Positions 1-8,840 are shown, numbered from the stretch's first letter. The stretch is 64,000 bases of DNA from Dyadobacter sp. 50-39 (GCA_001898145.1 MKSR01000029.1:822244-886243), one strand, 5' to 3'. Made by a program: numbers and translations. The notes: generated by a model from the letters alone, not told the origin.

Positions 1-34
1 TCACCGCCTGGCGACCCAATCACCAAAAATATTC

Positions 35-49
35 TGCAACCCTGTTGCA
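35..49. promoter_or_regulatory. Inverted repeat TGCAAC-CCT-GTTGCA upstream of the MerC-domain gene
   Basis: A perfect 6-3-6 inverted repeat lies 48 bases before the start codon at 97. A second, looser copy of the same half-site (TTGCAACATTATTGTA, about 74-89) lies just before the start. MerC-domain genes in Bacteroidota often sit beside Fur/Zur-type metal regulators, so an operator for such a regulator is a reasonable inference. No regulator gene is visible in the window. Confidence 0.4.
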
Positions 50-96
50 AGTTCAGACTAGGGGTGTTATTTTTGCAACATTATTGTATGTAGGAA

Positions 97-492
97 ATGA
101 AAGCAGTACACTCACATGGCAGGGCCGACTACATTGGGATTTTGGGATCCGTGTTGTGCATTATCCATTGCATATTGGTTCCTGCATTGGCGCTTGGCTC
201 ATCGGTAGCCACGCATAATCATGCCCATATAGGCCTTATTTCGCTCGATTACCTGTTTATCCTCATCAACGGCATCGCCGTTTACTACGCCACACGCGAT
301 CACCGCTCATTGGGTATTCGCATATTGCTTTGGGGAGCATTGGCCATTTTTTCTATTTCATTGATTTTCGAAGGCCGTCATCAGGTTTTCTCCTGGCTGG
401 GTTATGTGGGCTCGGGCTTGCTCATCGTCGGCCACCTCATCAACCTCTACATCTGCCAGATCGCCCCGCGGTTGAAGTTCAGGACCCGCTGA
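97..492 (+). CDS. MerC-domain small inner-membrane protein
   Basis: The 131-residue protein has about four hydrophobic membrane segments and the MerC-type motif C21-x-x-H24-C25 followed by Pro29 in the first segment. Several further histidines lie in the first loop (about residues 55-63). MerC-family proteins bind or move mercury or other soft or transition metals through the inner membrane; the stand-alone Bacteroidota members have no proven substrate and zinc or copper handling is an inference here. The ATG at 97 follows an A-rich leader. An inverted repeat at 35-49 suggests metal-responsive control. The stop codon abuts the stop of the convergent serine hydrolase gene with no bases between. 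Confidence 0.7.
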   Translation: MKAVHSHGRADYIGILGSVLCIIHCILVPALALGSSVATHNHAHIGLISLDYLFILINGIAVYYATRDHRSLGIRILLWGALAIFSISLIFEGRHQVFSWLGYVGSGLLIVGHLINLYICQIAPRLKFRTR

Positions 493-1743
493 TCACTTAT
501 CATATTCTACCTCAAAACGGCTCAGATCGGGTCGGTTCGGATGCTTCCGATCTAGCTCGTACTCGAAGAGCGTTTTACCCAGGTTCGCCATAAAAGGGAA
601 TCCTACGGTGTCATAGTCGTATTTATCGTCGTTGAAAATCCCGTCCTCATTGCAGTAAATGACGGCGGTGACCATAAATTCTATCCCTTTTTCAAAATCG
701 GCGATATATGCATTGTCGAGCAGGAATCCATACGCGTCGCCGCATTTGTTGAAAAGCCGGATATGCCGTGGCAGGCGCGTTTTGGTAGCCCCGAAAAGGA
801 GAAATTTCACAAAACCATCATAGTAATCATCCGTATAGCTCGCCGGATAGCTCGTCTCCACCGGGAATTGCGACATATACTGATAAATGAACCGGTAATC
901 GCTTTCGGTAAGGTTAAAGCGCTGCGACGCAGGCACCTGATCGGGGAAGAAGAGCGTTTTCAGCAAACGATGCTGCTCTTCGAGCGGAAAGAAGTTCTTT
1001 TTAGTAAAGTCAAAGGGCTCGTTCACCAGAACGCCGTCTTTCATATACCCCTTACCCAGCATAATGGGCGCCGGTGCATTGTATTCTTTGTCGTTATACT
1101 TCGCCGGTTGGTCGAACACGATTTTACCATCCTTTTCAAACCGGACCGGGTTAGTGTACCGGTTGTTTTCCGGCCCCATGGGCGATTCGAGGCGGTGCAC
1201 GATACGGGTGTCCTTAAAACCCTTTTTGTGCAGGCTGTCGTTCAACTCCTGCTGCCCGATGAACTCGTACAGCCTGTTGAATGCGTCATTGTCGCTGGCC
1301 AGTAATATCTTCCGGGCATAATGCGCCACCGACGGCAACCCGTTTTCCGCACTTGTATCGGCTTTCACGGCCGTTTGTTCAGGTCGTGCGGTGCCTGTGA
1401 ACATCGGCGTGTCCTTGTCGATACCCAGCTTATTCAGTTTTTCGAATGCCAATGCTACCGCCGGCAGCTTAACCGTACTGGCCGGATAAAAATACTCGCC
1501 GGTATTAACCCGATAGCCGTGCGTAGTAAAGTGCGGGATGTTGTTTTTGCTCCTGTCGATCTTCGTGTAAAGCACCTGGACTTTGTATTTTTCAGGGTCT
1601 TTCAGGATCGCTCCAAAGCGCTCGGGATGCTTTTTTAATAATTTTTCGATGAAATTATCCGAATGGTACTGTGCGTGAATGGGCAGGGCGGCCAGCTGTA
1701 AAGACAAGAAAAGCAACAGTTTATAATTTCTGAAAAAGAGCAT
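493..1743 (-). CDS. Exported class A beta-lactamase-fold serine hydrolase
   Basis: The 416-residue protein starts with a signal peptide (hydrophobic residues 8-22, cleavage near the AQ at 24-25). The serine-hydrolase signatures are visible: S89-T-V-K92 (SxxK) and S150-D-N152 (SDN). The third box, normally K-T-G, appears as K333-C-G335. The length is greater than a typical class A beta-lactamase (about 290 residues) because of a long insert at about 190-290. The fold family covers beta-lactamases and related periplasmic hydrolases; the altered third box and the insert make a true beta-lactamase unlikely, so the substrate is left open. It is transcribed alone, convergent with the MerC-domain gene and divergent from the dehydratase gene. 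Confidence 0.7.
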   Translation of the reverse strand: MLFFRNYKLLLFLSLQLAALPIHAQYHSDNFIEKLLKKHPERFGAILKDPEKYKVQVLYTKIDRSKNNIPHFTTHGYRVNTGEYFYPASTVKLPAVALAFEKLNKLGIDKDTPMFTGTARPEQTAVKADTSAENGLPSVAHYARKILLASDNDAFNRLYEFIGQQELNDSLHKKGFKDTRIVHRLESPMGPENNRYTNPVRFEKDGKIVFDQPAKYNDKEYNAPAPIMLGKGYMKDGVLVNEPFDFTKKNFFPLEEQHRLLKTLFFPDQVPASQRFNLTESDYRFIYQYMSQFPVETSYPASYTDDYYDGFVKFLLFGATKTRLPRHIRLFNKCGDAYGFLLDNAYIADFEKGIEFMVTAVIYCNEDGIFNDDKYDYDTVGFPFMANLGKTLFEYELDRKHPNRPDLSRFEVEYDK

Positions 1744-1857
1744 GGAGAATACCGGGCACGTGTTAGTCGAAGATACGATTTTTATTTTAAAGGGTGCCCG
1801 GAATTAGTTTTTACTCCCCGCATCCTTTTGCTGTAAGACATAAAATAGGGCGAAATA

Positions 1858-3576
1858 ATGGAAGACAACAAGTTGCGCAGCAGAGGCTGGTTTGGCAAAT
1901 CGGGTAAGGACGGATTTATTTACCGTGCCTGGATGAAAAATCAGGGTTACCCCTCTGATGAGTTTGAAGGACGGCCGGTAATCGGCATTTGTAATACATT
2001 TTCAGAGCTCACGCCGTGTAACGGGCACTTCCGCGAGCTCGCAGAATCAGTGAAACGCGGGGTGTGGGAAGCGGGCGGTTTCCCCCTCGAATTTCCGGTC
2101 ATGTCGCTGGGTGAAACGCTCATCAAACCCACGGCGATGCTCTACCGCAACCTGGCGAGTATGGACGTGGAAGAATCCATCCGCGCAAACCCGATCGATG
2201 GCGTGGTACTGCTCTGCGGCTGCGATAAAACCACCCCTTCGCTGGTCATGGGCGCTGCAAGCGTGGACATTCCTACGATCGTCGTTTCCGGCGGACCAAT
2301 GCTTACCGGCCGCTACCGGGGAAAAACCATCGGTACGAGCGACGTGTGGCGTTTCAGCGAACTGCACCGCAAGGGTGAACTCACGCAGGAAGAGCTCTAC
2401 ACCGCCGAAGCCTGCATGTGTCGTTCCGACGGCCACTGCGCGGTAATGGGAACGGCCTCTACGATGGCTTGTATGGTGGAATCACTCGGGCTGACATTAC
2501 CGGAAAATGCCGCCATACCGGCAGCCGATTCGCGGCGGAAGGTGCTCGCACATCTGTCGGGCCGACGCATTGTGGACATGGTGAAGGAAGATCTGCGCCT
2601 GTCGCAAATCCTGACCCGCGAAGCATTCGAGAATGCGATTATGATCAATGGGGCCATCGGCGGCTCCACCAACTTTGTGATCCATTTGCTGGCCATCGCA
2701 GGCCGGATTGGTGTGGATCTGAGTCTCGACGATTTCAATGACCTTTGCAAGAAAGTGCCGCTGCTGCTCAATTTGCAGCCATCGGGCGGGTATTTTATGG
2801 AGGACTTCTACTATGCGGGCGGCTTGCCGGTCGTGATTAAGGAGCTGAGCAGCATCTTGCATCAGTCGGTGATCACTGCCAACGGCAAAACAATGGCCGA
2901 AAACTCCGCGAGTGCGGAATGTTTCAATCCGGAGGTAATCGGTACGATGGATGAACCTATCAAAGATCTGACGGGCCTGGCGGTTGTACGTGGTAACCTT
3001 TGCGAAAATGGCGCGGTGATCAAGCCATCGGCGTCGTTGAAACCCGAACTCATGCAGCATCGCGGGAAGGCGATCGTGTTCGAGGATATCGACGACTACA
3101 AGCTCCGCCTCGACGATCCCGACCTCGATGTGGATGAAAACAGCATTCTCGTTTTGAAAAATGTAGGCCCGAAAGGCTATCCCGGTATGCCGGAGGTAGG
3201 TAATATGTCGTTACCTAAGAAGCTCCTGGCGCAGGGCGTGATCGACATGGTGCGCATTTCCGACGGCCGGATGAGCGGTACCGGTTTCGGAACCGTTGTA
3301 TTGCACGTGTCACCCGAAGCAGCTGTGGGCGGCAACCTGGCTTTGGTGCAGGATGGAGATTACATCGAACTCGACGTGGAGAACAGAAGGCTGCATCTTG
3401 AAGTATCGGATGAAGAACTGGCACGCCGCCGGACGCTCTGGAAACCGCTCGAACTGGGCTATAATCGTGGCTATGTGCATTTGCACATAGCGCACGTGAC
3501 GCAGGCGCACGAAGGTGCCGATCTCGACTTCCTCAAAGGTGGTTCGGGGGATAAAGTAACGAGAGATTCGCATTAA
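1858..3576 (+). CDS. IlvD/Edd-family dehydratase, L-arabinonate/D-xylonate type
   Basis: The 572-residue protein belongs to the iron-sulfur dehydratases that remove water from dihydroxy acids or sugar acids to give 2-keto-3-deoxy acids. Candidate Fe-S cysteines are in the motifs TPCNGHF (near residue 54), LLCGCDKTTP (near 118-124) and CMCRSDGHC (near 184-193). The sequence around residues 79-100 and the LTGRYRGK segment near 150 resemble the L-arabinonate dehydratase branch rather than branched-chain amino acid IlvD. This is recognition from memory, so ilvD cannot be excluded. The next gene, an SDR 64 bases downstream, could supply the sugar or aldonate oxidation step, which supports a non-phosphorylating sugar oxidation role (inference). 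Confidence 0.75.
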   Translation: MEDNKLRSRGWFGKSGKDGFIYRAWMKNQGYPSDEFEGRPVIGICNTFSELTPCNGHFRELAESVKRGVWEAGGFPLEFPVMSLGETLIKPTAMLYRNLASMDVEESIRANPIDGVVLLCGCDKTTPSLVMGAASVDIPTIVVSGGPMLTGRYRGKTIGTSDVWRFSELHRKGELTQEELYTAEACMCRSDGHCAVMGTASTMACMVESLGLTLPENAAIPAADSRRKVLAHLSGRRIVDMVKEDLRLSQILTREAFENAIMINGAIGGSTNFVIHLLAIAGRIGVDLSLDDFNDLCKKVPLLLNLQPSGGYFMEDFYYAGGLPVVIKELSSILHQSVITANGKTMAENSASAECFNPEVIGTMDEPIKDLTGLAVVRGNLCENGAVIKPSASLKPELMQHRGKAIVFEDIDDYKLRLDDPDLDVDENSILVLKNVGPKGYPGMPEVGNMSLPKKLLAQGVIDMVRISDGRMSGTGFGTVVLHVSPEAAVGGNLALVQDGDYIELDVENRRLHLEVSDEELARRRTLWKPLELGYNRGYVHLHIAHVTQAHEGADLDFLKGGSGDKVTRDSH

Positions 3577-3640
3577 CGGGCTGGTAATGTGCCGGCACTC
3601 CGGTAGCCGGCGCATTACCACCGTCCAAATCAGTACTAAG

Positions 3641-4438
3641 ATGAGTAACCAACTTTTTGACAACCATGTCGCCATCGTCACCGGGGCCGGGCAGGGAATC
3701 GGCTTTGAGATTGCCAAGCAGCTGGCTTGCCAGGGTGCCGGTGTAATCCTGAACGATGCCAACAAGGCGCTTGCCGCCGAAGCGGCCAAGAAAATACGCA
3801 ATAAGGAAGGTGAATGCGTTGCGTTCGCAGGTGACGCTTCCCAGCCGGAAGTGATCGATGCGATGGTGGACGAGGCAGTTAAATGCTTCGGCAAACTCAC
3901 GTTAACCGTCTGCAACGCCGGTATCACGCTTTTCGGTGATTTCTTCGAATATCCTGTTGAAAACCTTCGAAAGGCGCTGGAAGTGAACCTGATGGGCTCA
4001 TTCCTGCTCACGCAAGCAGCTGCGAAGCAAATGCGGAAGCAGAAATCGGGCGGAAGGATATTGCTGATGTCGTCGGTGGTGGGGCATCAGGCGCACCAGT
4101 ACCTCGGCGCGTACGCGATGACCAAAGCCGGACTGGAAATGCTGGCCAAAAGCCTCGTCATCGAGCTTTCTCCGCATGGCATTACCATCAATACCGTTGC
4201 GCCCGGCGCCACTTTGACGGAGCGCACGCTGGCGGAAGATCCGACTTATGCCAAAACATGGTCGTCCATTACGCCTATGGGAAGGCCAGCTATCAGCGAG
4301 GACATTGCCAATGCCGCATTGTTTCTGCTATCGCCGCATTCCGGCCACATTACAGGGCAAAGCCTGATCGTAGACGGCGGCTGGACTTCCGTAAGTCCCC
4401 TGCCGGATCTGAGCAATATGAATGTCAAGAAAAACTAA
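3641..4438 (+). CDS. Short-chain dehydrogenase/reductase (SDR), sugar dehydrogenase-like
   Basis: The 265-residue protein has the classical SDR signatures: the cofactor motif TGAGQGIG near residues 14-21, the NAG motif near 91-93, the catalytic Ser near 144 and the Y-x-x-x-K pair in YAMTK near 157-161. The end contains the common GQSLIVDGGW strand. The ATG at 3641 is chosen because the Rossmann fold begins a few residues later; a longer frame upstream adds 18 residues unlike the family. SDRs of this size oxidise sugars, polyols or 3-oxoacyl groups with NAD(P). The preceding aldonate-type dehydratase suggests a sugar or aldonate substrate (inference). Only five bases separate its stop from the convergent IrrE-like gene. 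Confidence 0.75.
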   Translation: MSNQLFDNHVAIVTGAGQGIGFEIAKQLACQGAGVILNDANKALAAEAAKKIRNKEGECVAFAGDASQPEVIDAMVDEAVKCFGKLTLTVCNAGITLFGDFFEYPVENLRKALEVNLMGSFLLTQAAAKQMRKQKSGGRILLMSSVVGHQAHQYLGAYAMTKAGLEMLAKSLVIELSPHGITINTVAPGATLTERTLAEDPTYAKTWSSITPMGRPAISEDIANAALFLLSPHSGHITGQSLIVDGGWTSVSPLPDLSNMNVKKN

Positions 4439-4443
4439 GGTTA

Positions 4444-5151
4444 CTATTCGCCCGAGAAAAGCTGCGCTTCCAGGTCATCGATGCTCCCGTCTTTTGAGAA
4501 GAACAGCTCACGTGGCTTGGTAGCGGTGCTGGGGTTGACGGTCATGAAACTCCGATACTGATCGTCGCTGATGATTTTGAGGTTCAGCGCGCGTTTCAGC
4601 ACCATCGGGAATGGTACTTTGAAGAAGTTGGCAATGTCAGAGGCCAGAAAGTCCGGTATTTTGGAAATATCATTCCTGAAAAAGCTCTCCACTTCATCAA
4701 ATGGCAGCAATGCCTCAAAAATAAGCTGCTCCGAACGCGCCGCCAGCGAAGCCGTGTTGGCATAAATCGTGTGCAAGCCGAGCGACACTGTAAGCAAATG
4801 AATGTGGTAATTGCGCTCGTTGATATCGGAAGCCGCATTCACAAAAACCCACCCTTTCTGGTGATAAATGGCTGAGAAACCTTTGAAAAGCGGATCTACA
4901 TTGTGCAGTTGCGCTATTTTGATGCCGTCGGGATAGGGTAGCTTGTGACCTATCTGATGCACGATGTCCTGGGCGTAGGAAATATCGGCCACCTCACCCG
5001 CCGGCTCGATCATCCAGTCGCCATTCACCAAACCTTCGAAAAGATGATCTGCGATCCGCTGGCTTTCTACCTGTCCCAAATGCAGGACAATGCGGTTACC
5101 GCGGACAGAATAATCGAGAAGGAGTTGATTTTTGGGCTGTTTCCGGGCCAT
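4444..5151 (-). CDS. ImmA/IrrE-like protein lacking the HExxH zinc motif
   Basis: The 235-residue protein follows the ImmA/IrrE layout. A strand with GFSAIYHQKGWVFVN (about residues 91-105) is followed by the helix that normally carries HExxH, then an E-x-x-x-F-E-A-LLP segment (about 142-151) matching the third zinc ligand and LLMP region, and a C-terminal helical part ending in LKIISDDQYRSF. In the helix the expected HELGH is replaced by residues reading LLTVSLGLH, so no zinc site is evident. ImmA/IrrE proteases cut phage or stress repressors; this copy would be a non-catalytic binding or sensor protein (inference). No helix-turn-helix partner is visible. It lies downstream of gldD on the same strand, 76 bases away. 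Confidence 0.5.
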   Translation of the reverse strand: MARKQPKNQLLLDYSVRGNRIVLHLGQVESQRIADHLFEGLVNGDWMIEPAGEVADISYAQDIVHQIGHKLPYPDGIKIAQLHNVDPLFKGFSAIYHQKGWVFVNAASDINERNYHIHLLTVSLGLHTIYANTASLAARSEQLIFEALLPFDEVESFFRNDISKIPDFLASDIANFFKVPFPMVLKRALNLKIISDDQYRSFMTVNPSTATKPRELFFSKDGSIDDLEAQLFSGE

Positions 5152-5227
5152 ATCGAGGTAGTTGTTGAGGTGTTAACTTTCAAAGATACGTCCTTGACGT
5201 TTCCGCCGCAACAGCAGGCAGGTAATA

Positions 5228-5821
5228 TTATCGCCACTCCAATGTGTTGAGCAGTTGCAGCATATCGGCTTGTAGATAGTCGATCACAGGTGCCAGCGAA
5301 TCATTTTTGGTAGCCATCGGAAAGTAAATGGCGCCCCTCATGAAATGCCTGGTACTGTCGGTTGTATAGAACTGGTAGGGGCTCGGCACATCGCCTTCGA
5401 TTTTAAAAAGCAATGCCGTACGGCCGGTTTTGCCCAAAACACGCTGCTCCTGGATCGACGAAGCCCTGATCTGGTGCTTACTCGCCAGCTTGTAACTGTC
5501 GTCGATGAACGCTTTAAGCAGTGCGGGGTTGTTGTTCAACGGCTTGTAGGTAATCTGGATATTGGCCTTAAAATGGGGGTAATTAATGAAAATCCAATCC
5601 TTGCCGGCCGTTTTGAATGTATCCGGCTCCACCACTGCATACTTGGAATATTGAAATGTGTAGGGATGCGATTCGGTAAGCTGCCGGTAGCTGTGCGTGG
5701 GGAGGTCGATGCGGTTGTAGCCTTTAGGTTTCGGAATGTAGGTTTGTTCTCCCTCTTTTTTACAACCTGAGATAAACAGCACTGATACAGGCAGAAAAAA
5801 CGCGAAAATGAATTTGTACAT
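5228..5821 (-). CDS. gldD: Gliding motility lipoprotein GldD
   Basis: The 197-residue lipoprotein has a hydrophobic signal and lipobox ending LFISGC19, followed by the family-typical IPKPKGYNRIDLP stretch at about 28-40 and a C-terminal MLQLLNTLEWR. GldD is a periplasm-facing lipoprotein needed for gliding and type IX secretion in Flavobacterium johnsoniae. The ATG at 5821 is chosen because it gives a normal lipoprotein signal; a longer open frame from 5998 adds a non-signal extension. It is downstream of glmS on the same strand with a 130-base gap. No other gld genes are in the window apart from T9SS-associated proteins elsewhere. Confidence 0.85.
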   Translation of the reverse strand: MYKFIFAFFLPVSVLFISGCKKEGEQTYIPKPKGYNRIDLPTHSYRQLTESHPYTFQYSKYAVVEPDTFKTAGKDWIFINYPHFKANIQITYKPLNNNPALLKAFIDDSYKLASKHQIRASSIQEQRVLGKTGRTALLFKIEGDVPSPYQFYTTDSTRHFMRGAIYFPMATKNDSLAPVIDYLQADMLQLLNTLEWR

Positions 5822-5951
5822 AGAATAGGTCCCGTTGGCAAACATGCGCAAAACTAACGAAAACGTCCGAACATTATTTTCGCTCCCGGTCCCTGAAAAT
5901 AAAAAAGCGAAACCATCCAAAGACAGTCTCGCTCTCCGGCACCCTCCTCCA

Positions 5952-7793
5952 TTACTCCACAGTAACAGATTTGGCAAGATTTCTTGGTTGATCCACATTC
6001 CGGCCCCGCATCACTGCGATGTAATATGATAGCAGCTGCAACGGGATCACGGAAACGAGCGGCGTCAGAAGTTCATGGGTAACGGGCACCTCGATCACAA
6101 AATCGACCATGCCGGGGATTAATGTGTCCCCTTCGGTCACGATGGCGATCACACGGCCTTTGCGCGCCTTCACCTCCTGGATGTTCGACACGATCTTCTC
6201 GTATGAACTATCTCTGGTAGCCAGGAACACCACCGGCATATCCTCGTCGATCAATGCGATGGGGCCGTGCTTCATTTCCGCCGCCGGATAGCCCTCGGCA
6301 TGGATGTAGGAAATTTCTTTGAGCTTCAAAGCGCCTTCCAGCGCCACCGGGAAGTTCAATCCGCGGCCCAGGTAAATGAAGTTGCGTGCATAAGTGAATA
6401 TAAATGCGATCTCCTTGATCTTGGCGGCGTTCTCAAACACCTTTTCCACCTTCGCCGGAATGGTTTCGAGCTCGATCAGCAGCTGGCGATAAGTTTCTTC
6501 CGAAATAGTGCCTTTGCGCTTTGCTACGGCAATGGCCATCAGCGTGAGCACAGTTACCTGGGCGGTAAATGCCTTGGTACTGGCCACACCGATCTCCGGA
6601 CCTGCGTGTGTATAGGCGCCGGCATGCGTAGCGCGGGCGATCGACGAGCCCACTACATTGCATACACCGAAAATAGTTGCTCCTTTCGACTTCGCGAGTT
6701 CGATCGCCGCCAGGGTATCCGCCGTTTCGCCCGATTGCGAAATGGCTATCACAATGTCGTTTTCCCTGATCACCGGGTTCCGGTAGCGGAATTCCGATGC
6801 GTATTCCACCTCCACATTGATCCGCGCCAGCTCTTCGAACATGTATTCGGCCACCAGGCCGGCATGCCACGAGGTACCACAGCCGACGATCACTACCCGG
6901 TCGGACTGGGCAAGCTTGTCGAGATAGTCGCTCAGGCCACCGAGTTGCAGGTGTGCGTCGTTGGCACGCAGGCGGCCGCGCATCGAATCGGCAATGGAGC
7001 GGGGCTGTTCGAAAATTTCCTTGATCATGAAATGGTCGTACCCGCCTTTTTCAATGGTTTCGAGCTCCATTTCGAGCTTTTGGATATAAGGAGTGGTCTC
7101 TTTGGAACTGTCAAGATGCTGGATGGCGAGCTTGCCTTCGCTGATCACCGCCACCTCGTAATCGTCGAGGTACACCACATCCTTGGTGTACTCCACAATC
7201 GGCGTGGCGTCGGAAGCGAGGAAATATTCATTTTCACCTACACCAATTACGAGCGGGCTGCCTTTACGCGCTGCAATGAGCTGACCGGGGTGGTCGAGCG
7301 ACAGCACCACGATCGCATAGGCACCCACGACTTCCTTCAATGCCAACCGTACCGCGGCTTCGAGCGTGGCACCTGTTTCCTTCCGGACGTCTTCAATGAA
7401 ATGGATCAGCACTTCCGTATCGGTATCGCTCAGAAAACGGTGGCCTTTGCCGATCAGGTTTTGCTTAATGGACGCGTAATTCTCGATAATGCCATTGTGG
7501 ATGATCGACAACCGGCGGTCGTTGGAATAATGCGGGTGCGCATTCACGTCGTTGGGTTCTCCGTGCGTAGCCCAGCGGGTGTGCCCGATGCCGATGGTGG
7601 CTGCAAGCTGCCTGCCATTCAACTCCGATTCCAGGTCGGACACTTTTCCCTTTTTCTTGTAAATATTCAATTCGCCATTTTCAAGCAGCGCGATCCCGGA
7701 GCTGTCATAGCCACGATATTCCAGACGTTTCAGTCCCTTTAAAATCAAAGGATATGCCTCCCTGTTTCCAACATAAGCCACAATTCCGCACAT
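5952..7793 (-). CDS. glmS: Glutamine-fructose-6-phosphate aminotransferase (isomerizing)
   Basis: The 613-residue enzyme makes glucosamine-6-phosphate from fructose-6-phosphate and glutamine, the first step toward UDP-GlcNAc for peptidoglycan and lipid A. The start at 7793 gives MCGIVAYVG, which exposes Cys2 as the N-terminal nucleophile of the glutaminase domain; the open frame extends 15 codons further but would bury the nucleophile. An N-terminal glutaminase domain (1-220) is followed by two SIS sugar-isomerase domains (about 290-430 and 460-600) containing CGTSWHAGL and SQSGETADT, and the conserved end LAKSVTVE. No glmS ribozyme-like structure is evident in the short leader. The gene length is typical. 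Confidence 0.95.
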   Translation of the reverse strand: MCGIVAYVGNREAYPLILKGLKRLEYRGYDSSGIALLENGELNIYKKKGKVSDLESELNGRQLAATIGIGHTRWATHGEPNDVNAHPHYSNDRRLSIIHNGIIENYASIKQNLIGKGHRFLSDTDTEVLIHFIEDVRKETGATLEAAVRLALKEVVGAYAIVVLSLDHPGQLIAARKGSPLVIGVGENEYFLASDATPIVEYTKDVVYLDDYEVAVISEGKLAIQHLDSSKETTPYIQKLEMELETIEKGGYDHFMIKEIFEQPRSIADSMRGRLRANDAHLQLGGLSDYLDKLAQSDRVVIVGCGTSWHAGLVAEYMFEELARINVEVEYASEFRYRNPVIRENDIVIAISQSGETADTLAAIELAKSKGATIFGVCNVVGSSIARATHAGAYTHAGPEIGVASTKAFTAQVTVLTLMAIAVAKRKGTISEETYRQLLIELETIPAKVEKVFENAAKIKEIAFIFTYARNFIYLGRGLNFPVALEGALKLKEISYIHAEGYPAAEMKHGPIALIDEDMPVVFLATRDSSYEKIVSNIQEVKARKGRVIAIVTEGDTLIPGMVDFVIEVPVTHELLTPLVSVIPLQLLSYYIAVMRGRNVDQPRNLAKSVTVE

Positions 7794-7835
7794 ATTCTTA
7801 AAATATTTTAATTTTTGTGTATGCTTTGACGGAGG

Positions 7836-7867
7836 CAAATAAATGAGAAACAGTGTTGGTTAGCAAG
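7836..7867 (-). promoter_or_regulatory. Candidate glmS promoter
   Basis: Read on the minus strand there is CTTG, a 20-base spacer and TTTATTTG, close to the Bacteroidota consensus TTTG-N19-TAnnTTTG (one mismatch in each box). It lies 43 bases upstream of the glmS ATG. Confidence 0.4.
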
Positions 7868-7944
7868 CTAATTTTCAATTAAATACTAAAAAATATCCAA
7901 TTCATCAACAGTGCTCGAACACACGAAACATTCCTGAAAAACAC

Positions 7945-7979
7945 AAAAAAGCCGGCGACTCTGAGAATCGCCGGCTTTT
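7945..7979 (-). terminator. Rho-independent terminator after the GT5-domain gene
   Basis: The stem GCCGGCGA (7951-7958) pairs with TCGCCGGC (7968-7975). The stem is flanked by A6 on the left, which reads as a T-tract on the minus strand, and by T4 on the right. It lies just past the stop of the gene ending at 8001. Confidence 0.8.
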
Positions 7980-8000
7980 CTGCCCTGTGAAATCTATCTG

Positions 8001-8807
8001 TTAACTTACCAGATCGTTGTAGAGATTGTAATACGACTCCGAGAAATTCTCATCCTGCTCATCGAGCTGCACGCGTTTTGGTGCATTGTTGAAAATTTCG
8101 TTGAGACTCGCGCTGCAATGCTCTTCGGCTTTCAGCACCGCGTCGGCATAAGCACATCCGATTTTGACAAAACCTTCGAAATCGGCTGAATGCAAATGCG
8201 CCAGCGCTTCGTCGCTCACGTCCATGGCCTTAGCCTTGCTCTGCAAATCCGCATCGAATTTGTAGTCGAATGCGTTGTTGTGTACGGTAAACACACTTTT
8301 CGTATCCTTAAACATCGGATCGTTACGGTAAGTGGTTTTCAGGTACAATGGAATCAGAGCCGTCATCCAGTCATTACAGTGCACCACGTCCGGGGCCCAT
8401 CCCAGTTTCTTAACTGTTTCCAAAACACCCTTGCAAAAGAAGATCGCACGTTCGTCGTTGTCATCGAAGAAGTTATTTTCCTTATCGAAGAAAACGGATT
8501 TGCGATGGAAGTAATCGTCGTTATCTATAAAATAGACCTGCAACTTCGCATTGGGAATCGAAGCTACTTTAATGATTAGCGGCTTTTCTTCATCTCCTAC
8601 GGTAATATTGATTCCTGACAGTCGAACTACTTCATGAAGCCTGTTTTTGCGTTCGTTGATCAATCCGAAACGCGGAACGAGTATCCGGATTTCTGCCCCT
8701 TTTTCCTGCATTGCCTGAGGAAGCTTTCTCACGTAATCGGCAACATCGGTGGTTTGGAGGAAGGGATTGATTTCACTGGCTACATACAAAATTCGTAGTT
8801 TCTCCAT
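8001..8807 (-). CDS. Starch/glycogen synthase N-terminal (GT5) domain protein
   Basis: The 268-residue protein begins MEKLRILYVASEINPF, the start of the GT5 N-terminal Rossmann domain. It continues with VHCNDWMTALIPLYLKT near residue 135 and SVFTVHNNAFDYKF near 165, both typical of glycogen synthase. It stops before the C-terminal GT-B domain that holds the catalytic site, and the ADP-glucose-binding KxGGL box is replaced by QTTDVADYV. Glycogen synthases are about 480 residues, so this is a half-size form; similar short forms next to panC are known in Bacteroidota. Glycogen synthesis is therefore doubtful and the function is open. The start at 8807 is supported by the promoter at 8841-8872. 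Confidence 0.7.
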   Translation of the reverse strand: MEKLRILYVASEINPFLQTTDVADYVRKLPQAMQEKGAEIRILVPRFGLINERKNRLHEVVRLSGINITVGDEEKPLIIKVASIPNAKLQVYFIDNDDYFHRKSVFFDKENNFFDDNDERAIFFCKGVLETVKKLGWAPDVVHCNDWMTALIPLYLKTTYRNDPMFKDTKSVFTVHNNAFDYKFDADLQSKAKAMDVSDEALAHLHSADFEGFVKIGCAYADAVLKAEEHCSASLNEIFNNAPKRVQLDEQDENFSESYYNLYNDLVS

Positions 8808-8840
8808 AGATCTTTTAGCAGTTTGTGAAAAAAAGTTTTG

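Noticed and set aside
6267-7742. Long open frame of 491 codons on the plus strand opposite glmS
   Set aside because: It is antisense to an unmistakable glmS and has no signal, motif or promoter; high-GC antisense frames of this kind occur opposite many genes here.
8001-8807. Full glycogen synthase
   Set aside because: The C-terminal GT-B domain is missing and no continuation exists downstream; the hairpin terminator follows the stop.
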